A stretch of 34,227 nt of DNA, taken from the NCBI RefSeq assembly GCF_001650195.1, contig NZ_LXYR01000050.1:1-34227 (forward strand), written 5' to 3'. Numbering within the stretch: position 1 is the stretch's first letter; every line of letters begins with the position of its first letter. A program made the translations under genes and the position numbers. Positions 1 through 6,840 of this stretch are shown in pieces. The stretch comes from Phormidesmis priestleyi BC1401. GTDB lineage: Bacteria > Cyanobacteriota > Cyanobacteriia > Leptolyngbyales > Leptolyngbyaceae. The notes beneath the pieces are model-generated. The model was not told the DNA's origin. It saw only the letters and a program-made list of their open reading frames with translations, and ran no database searches.

Positions 1-14
1 TTGGGTCGAGCAAC

Positions 15-101
15 GCATAACAATCCCAATGCACCGGAACAAAGTCAAGTTATCGGTGAGGTGCAAAGGTTATCTGTGTCCGGTGATTGGGAACGTTCTG
101 C
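15..101 (+). other. attC: attC recombination site 1 of an integron cassette array
   Basis: The left box GCATAAC (15-21) is followed by AA. The left arm 24-41 pairs with the right arm 77-92, about 16 bp, leaving G31 and one A (38/39) unpaired on the left arm. The site ends in GTTCTGC (95-101), where IntI would cut between G95 and T96. The inner part holds TGCAAAGGTT, also present in the two other sites. Known attC sites have this order: R box, short unpaired spacer, L box with extrahelical bases about 6 bp apart, variable tip. Its left box is the complement of GTTATGC, so the cassette it closes probably began with GTTATGC, left of the window. Confidence 0.88.
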
Positions 102-176
102 CGCTTGCATGAGTGGGTCTATCGACTGAATTATGTTAAGTGTTCCTCATAAACATTTTCGGATATCATTAAATCT

Positions 177-2861
177 ATGGGAATTGTCAGTGACTTTGAA
201 AAAGAGCTTTTCCAAAAATCGCCTTCATCTTTTGGGAAGTGGCATACCATAGATCTACATAATCACTCTCCAGAAAGCTTCGACTACAAACCTGGTGGTG
301 ATGATTATTTAGAGCGGACGGCTCAGCGTATTCTGGATGCCAATCTTGATGTGGTAATGTTCACAGACCATAATAAGTTGCCTTCAGAATCATTTGTTAG
401 AGAGCTAAAGCAAAAAACCAACAAATTGATACTTAGAGGCGTTGAACTTAACGTCATTGTTAATGCCTGGGGGAAGCCACAAGGTAAGGTCTCAAGTAAT
501 TTGTTTTTTCATTTGCTGGTTGGTTTTGATCCAGAGTGTGAACAATCGCCTGAATATTGGCTAGACCACCTATATCGTCAATGTGGCAAAAAGAGCTTTG
601 AATCGGGAGGTACTACGATTGAAGGAATACAAGCCCCGATTCAGAAAATCTGTGAAGTCTTACAAGGCTCAAATGCAATTATTATACCTGCACATCTGCA
701 TACCAATAGAGATGCCTTTAAATCACGTAGTATAGATGATATTTATGCAGACCCTGAATTCCTCCGTGCAGCCAAAGATTATTTCACTGCATTAGAAGTA
801 ACGGAAGTCTCTACGGCATTTTTTTTTGATGGTCATCATATTGAAACAGAAAATCTGCATAAAACATGTATTCGTTCTAGTGACGCTCACCGTCCAGAAG
901 ATCTTGGGACACGACCATGTTTTGCACAGATGGAGAATCCTACCTTTTCAGAACTAAAAAACGCTCTAGAACTACCGTTTAGAGTGAGTTTAGAAAGACC
1001 GTGTGAGTCACATTCATTTGTCGTCGGCTTAAATATCAGGGGACAATATTTTCAAGACTTGTGGCTGTCTCTTTCCTCTAATTGTAATGTCTTTATGGGA
1101 GTCAAAGGTTCAGGAAAAACCTCTGTTCTAGAATGTCTTCGATTTGTTCTTGGGGTAAAGGTTCCTCAGAGCAGATCCAGTGATGTTGACAGTCATTTAT
1201 CAGCAATTCTGGGTGCTGGGGGAATGGTCAGGGCATTAATTAAGCGTACTGATGGAGCCAAGCTGCTAGTTCAAAAGACAATTGGGACAGACCAATTCAT
1301 CGCCACATTTGATGATGACCGCCAGCAAGTATTTACTCATCCTGAAGCTATTCAGTTTCCAGCATCCATTCTTGGTTGGCATGAAATTGAACAAGCAGCT
1401 ACTGATCCAAAGATTCGACGTGTTTACTTAGACGCAATATCAGGACGAGAGGAGATGCGTCAGTATGAGGAAGACGTTACAACTTTGTCCAGACAAATCC
1501 GTAATCTTCATGATGTAGCTTTTGGCAAATTCAAGAGTTTTTGTGATAATAAGATTCAAGTGTCTCGGCTGCGACAACAAAGAGAAGGCTTACAACAGTT
1601 AACAGATGCAAGCCTCATCGTATTAAAGAACGAGTACGAAGAAGCTATTAGACACCGTGATCAGTTGAAAGCATCGCTACATCAAATTCAAAACGCTAAA
1701 TCTCAAATAGTTGATCGATTTTCAGCTTTGCTGCCTGGGCTTTATTCAAACCAGCTTGATGGATCTTCTCGCATTGAGCAGTCAATAAAACCTGCTAGTG
1801 AATCACTAAAATTCTTATTTCAATTTATTGAAGAAACAAAAAATAATTTTGATGTTCAAGTAAATTTGACTGTGTCCGCCTTCTCTGAAGCCTACACTGC
1901 GACTGAAATAGCCTTTAATGAATTTTCTGAACAATATAGACAAGCTGTACTTCAACTGACTCCGGAGCAACAGAAGCTTCTAGAGTCTCATCGCATGGTT
2001 ATGGAGCAAACAAGTCAGCTACCAATACTAGAAGCACAACTAGATACACTTAAATCTGAGACTGAAAGCTCTATTAGAGAGCTTATCCGACTATGCGATT
2101 CCGCTGCCACGAAGATCGAACAGCGCAGCAATCATCGTAGCCAGAAAGTAGAAGAATTCTCACAAAAACTTCAGGAATTTGGAGTCACGCTTACACTAGC
2201 CCCCTATGCACAGTTGCCCTTTCAAAATATTGCGAACTCATACCCTGAGGGTTGGCAAGCATTTAGTGATCTACAGCAAAATTCGTCAGATATCATTTTC
2301 TACAGACGAATGAAAAGAGGATATGAGAGCCTTTTGAGTAATTTAAATGGAGATTTCAGTACTAACTATCCGAGTATTTTTAGATCTTCACAATTTGGTT
2401 TTTTCATAGACGTTTTTGAAGATGATGATCTCATTATTATGTTTAAACCGTCGGGTCTCGATGGTCCATCAAAACCAATTGATCAATTATCTGCTGGTCA
2501 GCGATGCACAGCGTTTTTCCCTATTCTATTAAAGCTTCAAGATGGTCCTCTTATTGTTGATCAACCTGAAGATAATCTTGATAATCGCCACATAGCTTCA
2601 TCAATTGCACCGATTCTCATTGGGGATAAACGTGCCCGTCAGATTGTTCTAACATCTCATAACGCGAATCTTGTTGTATTGAGTGATGCAGAGCATATTG
2701 TTAGTTTTGAAGGACAGAATGATCAAGGTGTTATTCTCGAACGGGGATTTTTATCAGGTCAGCACTCAAAAATAACTTCGCATGTTGTTGAAGTTCTTGA
2801 CGGCGGAAGCCAGGCTCTATCACAGAGGCGGCTGAAGTACGGCGTATCTTCCGAAATTTGA
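177..2861 (+). CDS. PHP phosphoesterase / SMC-like ATPase fusion (TrlF/Ppl-like, probable defence protein)
   Basis: This is an 894-aa protein. The N-terminal third is a PHP (polymerase and histidinol phosphatase) domain with metal-binding motifs DLHNH (26-30), TDHN (63-66), PAHLH (171-175) and SSDAH (234-238). The rest is an ABC/SMC-type ATPase: Walker A GVKGSGKTS (308-316), a long helical, probably coiled-coil middle (about 410-690), the signature LSAGQR near 770, Walker B IVDQPEDNLDN near 795 and an H-loop TSHN near 826. The same architecture occurs in TrlF-type ATPases and in the single-gene antiphage system Ppl, so nucleic-acid or nucleotide cleavage gated by ATP is likely, though the substrate is unknown. 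The gene is intact and visibly more AT-rich than the rest of the window. I saw no GCGATCGC in it, which fits acquisition. It is the main gene of the cassette bounded by attC sites 1 and 2. No clear ribosome binding site precedes the ATG. Confidence 0.85.
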   Translation: MGIVSDFEKELFQKSPSSFGKWHTIDLHNHSPESFDYKPGGDDYLERTAQRILDANLDVVMFTDHNKLPSESFVRELKQKTNKLILRGVELNVIVNAWGKPQGKVSSNLFFHLLVGFDPECEQSPEYWLDHLYRQCGKKSFESGGTTIEGIQAPIQKICEVLQGSNAIIIPAHLHTNRDAFKSRSIDDIYADPEFLRAAKDYFTALEVTEVSTAFFFDGHHIETENLHKTCIRSSDAHRPEDLGTRPCFAQMENPTFSELKNALELPFRVSLERPCESHSFVVGLNIRGQYFQDLWLSLSSNCNVFMGVKGSGKTSVLECLRFVLGVKVPQSRSSDVDSHLSAILGAGGMVRALIKRTDGAKLLVQKTIGTDQFIATFDDDRQQVFTHPEAIQFPASILGWHEIEQAATDPKIRRVYLDAISGREEMRQYEEDVTTLSRQIRNLHDVAFGKFKSFCDNKIQVSRLRQQREGLQQLTDASLIVLKNEYEEAIRHRDQLKASLHQIQNAKSQIVDRFSALLPGLYSNQLDGSSRIEQSIKPASESLKFLFQFIEETKNNFDVQVNLTVSAFSEAYTATEIAFNEFSEQYRQAVLQLTPEQQKLLESHRMVMEQTSQLPILEAQLDTLKSETESSIRELIRLCDSAATKIEQRSNHRSQKVEEFSQKLQEFGVTLTLAPYAQLPFQNIANSYPEGWQAFSDLQQNSSDIIFYRRMKRGYESLLSNLNGDFSTNYPSIFRSSQFGFFIDVFEDDDLIIMFKPSGLDGPSKPIDQLSAGQRCTAFFPILLKLQDGPLIVDQPEDNLDNRHIASSIAPILIGDKRARQIVLTSHNANLVVLSDAEHIVSFEGQNDQGVILERGFLSGQHSKITSHVVEVLDGGSQALSQRRLKYGVSSEI

Positions 2862-3009
2862 GCGAGTTTTTAATCTGGCATCGTTTTTCGATAGTCTGAA
2901 GAATGTTTGGTTCTCTCTCTTCAGCTTGCAGAGCCATACTAGGATGTTTTGAAGTATTTCTCAATTTTGATTCGGCTGCCATGCAACCTCTGCTAACTTG
3001 AAATAGCCC

Positions 3010-3201
3010 TGGACGAGAGATTACAGTGTTGTTGAGATATCAGCGAAGTTGATGCGCGAAATGCTGCATCGATTCGATTATTGGATCGTTTAGGATTCAA
3101 GTGAGTAGAGACGCGAAAAGATGTAGTTTTCAAAGGCACCTCCAGCGATGAGTCTATCTATCGGTTAATTATCAGTGATGAAGTGACACGAAATCGATCG
3201 T
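3010..3201 (+). pseudogene. GNAT acetyltransferase, C-terminal remnant with stops
   Basis: One frame reads LDERLQCC, stop (3034-3036), DISEVDARNAASIRLLDRLGFK, in which VDARNAASIRLLDRLGF matches the acetyl-CoA-binding C-terminal half of GNAT N-acetyltransferases. A second stop follows at 3103-3105, then the same frame continues VETRKDVVFKGTSSDE, which is the usual last strand region. No intact N-terminal half is visible upstream (2862-3009). The fragment runs right up to attC site 2, as a cassette gene would, so I read it as a decayed cassette gene whose beginning was lost, now in the same cassette as the PHP-ATPase. The DNA at 2862-3009 holds no other gene I can recognise. Confidence 0.7.
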
Positions 3202-3207
3202 GATGCA

Positions 3208-3295
3208 GCAGAACAACCGCGCTGCACCGGAACGCCCCAATATAGTCGGTTGAGTTGCAAAGGTTGTCTGCGTCCGGTGAGCGCGAATGTTATGC
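3208..3295 (+). other. attC: attC recombination site 2
   Basis: The left box is GCAGAAC (3208-3214) followed by AA. The left arm 3218-3234 pairs with the right arm 3271-3285, leaving G3224 and one A (3231/3232) unpaired on the left arm. The right box is GTTATGC (3289-3295). The tip contains TGCAAAGGTT as in the other two sites. The left box is the exact reverse complement of GTTCTGC at 95-101, the start of the preceding cassette. That is the relation expected for both ends of one excisable circle. The predicted cut is between G3289 and T3290. Confidence 0.9.
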
Positions 3296-3376
3296 CGCCT
3301 TCAGTTATCGGTGGTGGCATCTGTCGGAGCGTTCGGTTAATGTTCAGTGTTAAGTTACTTTGAGGTCGTCGGTAGG

Positions 3377-3856
3377 ATGGATTTATCACAACTGAAGTGG
3401 CTAAAGAACGTGAGACCCGATCAAGGCTGGGCTTATGACGAACTTGACGAGATGCCAATTCCAGAAGCCAAAATTTTCCGTTTACACTGGCGCAGCAAAG
3501 ATGATAGAGCTAATGCTCAACAACCTCTTAAGGGCGAATTAATAGCACTGGTTCAGTCAGCAAGAGTCACTCACATTGTTGAGTTTCTAGACGATGAAGT
3601 TTATGAAAATCCTGAAAAAGAGTGGGGCATATACCGGGTAGTGAAAGCGATTTGGATGCCCTCTGAAGGCTTGGATTGGTGGAAATTACCGCATCATAAA
3701 GAAGTCTTCGGGATCGAAGACTTGCCGCCAGATGGCTCTGCACATGATTTGAGTCGAACTGACCGAATGTACCAGTTCAACCAACATTGGAAGAATTTGG
3801 AAGGGTTACAGGGGTTTCAGCGACATTTGGGCAATATTCTGACCCAAATTTCATAG
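3377..3856 (+). CDS. cassette-encoded hypothetical protein, 159 aa
   Basis: I do not recognise this family. From ATG 3377 the protein is 159 aa, soluble, rich in Trp, Asp and Glu, with no signal peptide or membrane segment. The stretch with HWRSKDD, LIALVQSARVTHIVEFLDDE and GIYRVVKAIWMP resembles the strand pattern of EVE/PUA-like or ASCH-like small domains, but this is only an impression. GAGG at 3362-3365 lies 11 bases before ATG 3377, which favours it over an in-frame GTG at 3347 that would add ten residues. The gene begins about 90 bases after the crossover point of attC site 2, as first genes of integron cassettes do, and is followed by a nested inverted repeat, not by its own recognisable attC. 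Confidence 0.6.
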   Translation: MDLSQLKWLKNVRPDQGWAYDELDEMPIPEAKIFRLHWRSKDDRANAQQPLKGELIALVQSARVTHIVEFLDDEVYENPEKEWGIYRVVKAIWMPSEGLDWWKLPHHKEVFGIEDLPPDGSAHDLSRTDRMYQFNQHWKNLEGLQGFQRHLGNILTQIS

Positions 3857-3857
3857 G

Positions 3858-3948
3858 TAAGCTGACCGACTTTTAGTTTGCACAAACTAGCTTTGGAAAC
3901 CCTTTTCCCATAGGAAAAGGGCTATCAATCTAGATGAGGGTCAGCTTA
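3858..3948. repeat. nested inverted-repeat element (outer stem with two inner hairpins)
   Basis: The outer arms TAAGCTGACC (3858-3867) and GGTCAGCTTA (3939-3948) are perfectly complementary. Inside are two further perfect hairpins: TAGTTTG/CAAACTA (3874-3889) and CCCTTTTCC/GGAAAAGGG (3900-3921, loop CATA). The three-stem layout begins 1 base after the stop codon of the 159-aa gene. It may act as a transcription terminator, or be a small mobile palindrome or an RNA/ssDNA structure. It is close to attC in length (91 bp) but lacks RYYYAAC and GTTRRRY boxes. Confidence 0.7.
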
Positions 3949-4026
3949 TCATCAAACTCATCTCAGAGCCTTAACGGTTTGGTAATCTGCTAAGCTGCTG
4001 AAGTTCCTGGCGGTGAGCGCTTCTCT

Positions 4027-4302
4027 ATGAAATTCGAGTGGAACCCGAATAAAGCTGTTATGAATCTGAGAAAGCACAGTATCTCTTTCCAAGAAGCTAC
4101 GACTGTGTTTGATGATTCGCTATCCGTGTCATTTCCTGACCCTGACCATTCCATCGGAGAGAGCCGCTACGTTATTATTGGAATGTCGGGGTCGGGGCAA
4201 TTATTGGTTGTTTCCCACACTGATCGAGAGAACCGGACTCGAATCATCAGCGCTCGAAGAGCTAGTCGCCATGAAAGGAGATTTTATGAAGAAGGAAGTT
4301 GA
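4027..4302 (+). CDS. brnT: BrnT-family ribonuclease toxin (DUF497)
   Basis: This 91-aa protein has the BrnT pattern: N-terminal FEWNPNKAVMNLRKHSISFQEA, then VFDD, a central strand pair with GESRYVIIGMSG, and the C-terminal block TRIISARRASRHERRFYEE. BrnT toxins are RelE-fold ribonucleases that arrest growth by cutting RNA and are neutralised by the BrnA protein encoded just downstream, which also represses the promoter. Length is normal and the conserved Arg/His/Glu tail is intact, so the toxin may be active. The next gene starts 17 bases before this one ends. Toxin-antitoxin pairs are common stabilising passengers in large integron arrays. Unlike most cassette genes it sits about 740 bases from the nearest upstream cassette boundary. 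Confidence 0.85.
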   Translation: MKFEWNPNKAVMNLRKHSISFQEATTVFDDSLSVSFPDPDHSIGESRYVIIGMSGSGQLLVVSHTDRENRTRIISARRASRHERRFYEEGS

Positions 4303-4525
4303 CGAGCTAGAAGATGAACTACGCCCTGAATACGACTTCTCCAAGATGGCTGGAGGTGTCAGAGGCAAATATGTTGAAAGATATCGGGCAGGGACAAATT
4401 TGGTTCTCTTAGATCCTGATATAGCCAAAGCTTTTCCGACTGATGCATCTGTCAATGAAGCACTGCGATTACTGCTCCAGATTGCCCAGCGACAGCAGCC
4501 TAACAACCCGGTTGGAGCGGACTGA
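4286..4525 (+). CDS. brnA: BrnA-like antitoxin
   Basis: The protein is 79 aa from ATG 4286, which is set by a strong AAAGGAG at 4274-4280, five bases upstream; the longer open frame from 4109 only shadows brnT. The acidic N-terminus and YDFSKMAGGVRGKYVERYRAG are typical of cyanobacterial partners of DUF497 toxins. The following TNLVLLDPDIAKAFPTDASVNEALRLLL fits a ribbon-helix-helix DNA-binding region, so autoregulation of the pair is likely. The gene overlaps the end of brnT by 17 bases. Its last nine codons and the stop codon (4498-4525) lie inside attC site 3, so the C-terminal tail is encoded by the recombination site. Confidence 0.8.
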   Translation: MKKEVDELEDELRPEYDFSKMAGGVRGKYVERYRAGTNLVLLDPDIAKAFPTDASVNEALRLLLQIAQRQQPNNPVGAD

Positions 4526-4583
4526 AGGGAGATCTTGGTGACGATGCAAAGGTTCCTTCAGCCGCTCAACCGGAACGTTACAC
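4498..4583 (+). other. attC: attC recombination site 3 (last visible site of the array)
   Basis: The left box is GCCTAAC (4498-4504) followed by AA. The left arm 4508-4528 pairs with 4555-4573 over 19 bp, with only G4515 (or its neighbour G4514) and A4521 unpaired on the left arm. The right box is GTTACAC (4577-4583). TGCAAAGGTT lies in the tip. The two extrahelical bases are 5-6 bp apart, as in well-studied attC sites. The right box is further from the GTTRRRY consensus than in the other sites, and no later site with a matching GTGTAAC box was found before the aldo/keto reductase, so the array seems to end here. Confidence 0.9.
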
Positions 4584-4764
4584 TTCACCCGTCGAGAGTT
4601 ATCGTGATGCAAGTTGAGGATGCTGTCAACGATCGCTCCTCAAAAAAGCTACAAAGCGATCTGCTCTACCTGACCGTTTGAAAAATTCGTTGACTGGGAG
4701 AGCGATTATCCAAAGGGGAACTTGCTTTGCAAACGGGCGATCGCTATAGGTTACGTTGACTTAA

Positions 4765-4953
4765 GAATCGAGTGAGCCACCTAATATATATGTCGATCGC
4801 GACAAAGACGAAGCTAAGTTTTGGCTTGATTCAGTCCGCATCCAAAGCAATCGAGGATTCAGCCGCACAGAGATTAACCACATTCAGAAGCTTGTTGAAC
4901 AGGGTCATACGCTCATACGATTCACGACAAATAATGGACGAGATCTAACTTGA
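4765..4953 (+). pseudogene. DUF4160 protein remnant
   Basis: Directly after a stop codon (4762-4764) one frame reads ESSEPPNIYVDRDKDEAKFW, continuing LDSVRIQSNRGFSRTEINHIQKLVEQ. This is the core of DUF4160 proteins (consensus about EPPHIHV, EAKFWLDPV, NRGF, IQKLV), which are often paired with DUF2442 proteins in toxin-antitoxin-like loci. The usual N-terminal part is missing, no start codon fits, and the C-terminus (GHTLIRFTTNNGRDLT) is unlike the family. I therefore call it a broken copy. The surrounding gap (4584-4764 and 4954-5016) contains no intact gene; it may be further decayed cassette or toxin-antitoxin debris. Confidence 0.65.
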
Positions 4954-5016
4954 GCGTGAAGTGTCGATCGCTATCATCGCCTGTAATAAACAACAAGTGT
5001 AAATAAGGCAACTCTG

Positions 5017-5913
5017 ATGGAAACCAAAAATAGAGTCAGTCAACCCACGATGAGACGGTTGGGTCAGACGGATATCAGCTTGACTGCGATCGCCCTCGGT
5101 GGAATGCCGATGTCCATTAGCGGCAGACCTGCTGAATCGCAATCGATCGCCACCATTCACAAAGCGCTTGATTTGGGCGTTAATCTGATTGACACGTCAG
5201 ATGCTTATTGCCTAGACGAGTCAGATAAACATCATAACGAACGGCTAATTCACAAAGCGATTCAGCAATATGAGGGCGACACGAGCCAGATTTTAGTCGC
5301 GACTAAAGGGGGGTTGATGCGCCCCAACGGTTCCTGGACTCAAAACGGCAGCCCTGACCATTTGCGAAAAGCGATTCGTGAGAGCCATGCAGCCTTGGGG
5401 GGACAGGAACCGATCGCGCTCTGGCAATATCACTCTCCTGATCCCAACTACTCCATCAAAGATTCGCTGACCCCGGCAAAAGAAGCCGTTGCAGAAGGGC
5501 TAATCCGATTTGTGGGGGTATCTAACTTCTCGGTCGAGCAGATTAAACGCGCTCGTGAGGTGGTCGAAATTGTCTCGGTGCAAAACCAATATAACCCCTG
5601 GCATCGGCAACCAGAGTCAGATGGGGTGCTGGATTATTGCCAAGCCGAGGGCTTAACCTTTTTGCCGTGGAGTCCGTTAGGGGGCAGTCGGCGAGTGAAA
5701 GAATTGAGCAACGTAGCAGCGATCGCGCAACTCGCCCAAGATAAACAAATCTCTGTCTATGCTCTGGTGCTGGCGTGGATGTTGACAAATCCTTGCATTG
5801 TGCCGATTCCGGGTGCAACAAAGCCTGAGAGCATCGCTGACTCTATGACAGCGGCTCAAGTGACCCTGACGGATGAAGACATAGCAGCGATCGATCGGGC
5901 AACTCGATCGTGA
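5017..5913 (+). CDS. aldo/keto reductase
   Basis: A 298-aa NAD(P)H-dependent aldo/keto reductase of the (beta/alpha)8 type, acting on small aldehydes or ketones; the natural substrate cannot be told. The catalytic tetrad is visible: D59 (NLIDT), Y64 (SDAY), K97 (ATKGG) and H139 (QYHSPDP). GVSNFS near 176, WSPLGG near 226 and the cofactor-phosphate segment IPGATKPESI near 262 are also typical. Length is slightly short but complete for the family. It is the first intact chromosomal gene to the right of the cassette array, with HIP1 octamers and base composition like the rest of the genome. A hairpin follows 6 bases after its stop codon. Confidence 0.9.
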   Translation: METKNRVSQPTMRRLGQTDISLTAIALGGMPMSISGRPAESQSIATIHKALDLGVNLIDTSDAYCLDESDKHHNERLIHKAIQQYEGDTSQILVATKGGLMRPNGSWTQNGSPDHLRKAIRESHAALGGQEPIALWQYHSPDPNYSIKDSLTPAKEAVAEGLIRFVGVSNFSVEQIKRAREVVEIVSVQNQYNPWHRQPESDGVLDYCQAEGLTFLPWSPLGGSRRVKELSNVAAIAQLAQDKQISVYALVLAWMLTNPCIVPIPGATKPESIADSMTAAQVTLTDEDIAAIDRATRS

Positions 5914-5919
5914 ATGCTC

Positions 5920-5950
5920 AGATCCCCGTCTTCTCTCAAGAAGGGGATCT
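5920..5950 (+). terminator. hairpin after the aldo/keto reductase gene
   Basis: AGATCCCC at 5920-5927 pairs with GGGGATCT at 5943-5950, extended inward to a 13-bp stem with one mismatch and a CTCTC loop. No T-run follows, so termination is likely but not certain. Confidence 0.5.
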
Positions 5951-5991
5951 ATAATGTTGAACAGTTGACGGCAGTTTAGACGCATCCTTCA

Positions 5992-6816
5992 ATGTTCAAC
6001 GCCACCGAGATTTTTATTGATGCCTTTGTCGGGCTGCTTCAAGAAGGCTATCACCGCACCTATGGCAACCTAAAATCTAGCTATGCTGACATCTTGGGCT
6101 GGGCTGGCGGCATGGCACTCGAAAACATTGCTAATAGTGATGCCCTTTATCATGACGTAGAGCATACGATTCTCGTCACCTTGGTGGGGCAAGAGATTTT
6201 GCGCGGCAGACAGATTCGAGATGGAGGAGTCTCGTGCGAAGACTGGCTGCACTGCATTATTTCGCTGAACTGTCATGACATTGGCTATGTTAAAGGGGTG
6301 TGTCGCGACGATCGCATCGGTCTTTATGCGACGGGCATTGACCACACGATGATTGACCTGCCATCGAGTTCTAGTGATGCGAGTTTGACACCTCATCACG
6401 TCGATCGAGGCAAACTCTTTATCGAAGAGCGGTTTGGCGGACACAAGCTGATTGATGCCGAAATCATCAAGCGCAACATTGAACTGACGCGCTTTCCGGT
6501 GCCCACTGCTGAAGACCACCGAGACACCATTGACTATCCGGGACTGGTGCGAGCGGCAGATCTGATTGGTCAACTCAGTGATCCGCGATATTTGAAGAAA
6601 ATCAACGCTCTGTTTTATGAGTTTGAAGAAACGGGAGTCAATAAGGCTCTCGGCTATCAGCATCCAGGCGACTTGCGGAAGAATTACCCGAAGTTTTTTT
6701 GGAATGGCGTTCATCCTTATATTCAAGATGCTTTGCGCTATTTGAGTCTGACCCAGCAAGGACAGCAAATCGTGGCAAACCTGTATGCCAATGTGTTTGT
6801 CGTAGAACACGAATAG
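5992..6816 (+). CDS. HD-domain metal-dependent phosphohydrolase
   Basis: A 274-aa protein of the HD superfamily, which binds divalent metal ions and cleaves phosphate esters or nucleotides. Candidate metal ligands in order are H54 and H58 (YHDVEH), the H95-D96 pair (NCHDIGY), H135/H136 in PHHVDRG, and D190 (RAADLIGQLSDP). Proteins of this shape are common in cyanobacteria as stand-alone enzymes of unknown substrate. There is no sensor, GGDEF or membrane domain, so a cyclic-nucleotide or nucleotide substrate is only a guess. It is separated from the preceding reductase by a hairpin and followed by a palindromic repeat, so it is probably transcribed alone. Confidence 0.8.
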   Translation: MFNATEIFIDAFVGLLQEGYHRTYGNLKSSYADILGWAGGMALENIANSDALYHDVEHTILVTLVGQEILRGRQIRDGGVSCEDWLHCIISLNCHDIGYVKGVCRDDRIGLYATGIDHTMIDLPSSSSDASLTPHHVDRGKLFIEERFGGHKLIDAEIIKRNIELTRFPVPTAEDHRDTIDYPGLVRAADLIGQLSDPRYLKKINALFYEFEETGVNKALGYQHPGDLRKNYPKFFWNGVHPYIQDALRYLSLTQQGQQIVANLYANVFVVEHE

Positions 6817-6840
6817 AGGCTGGTATCACGGTGGAAATAC

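Noticed and set aside
3858-3948. A fourth attC site between the 159-aa gene and brnT
   Set aside because: The length is right, but there is no RYYYAAC or GTTRRRY box, no TGCAAAGGTT, and the stem is a perfect palindrome without unpaired bases.
4109-4285. A longer N-terminus for the antitoxin
   Set aside because: It overlaps brnT in another frame, and the strong AAAGGAG before ATG 4286 marks the start.
4584-4761. A further intact toxin-antitoxin gene after attC site 3
   Set aside because: All frames are interrupted by stops, and no family signature was recognised in this part.
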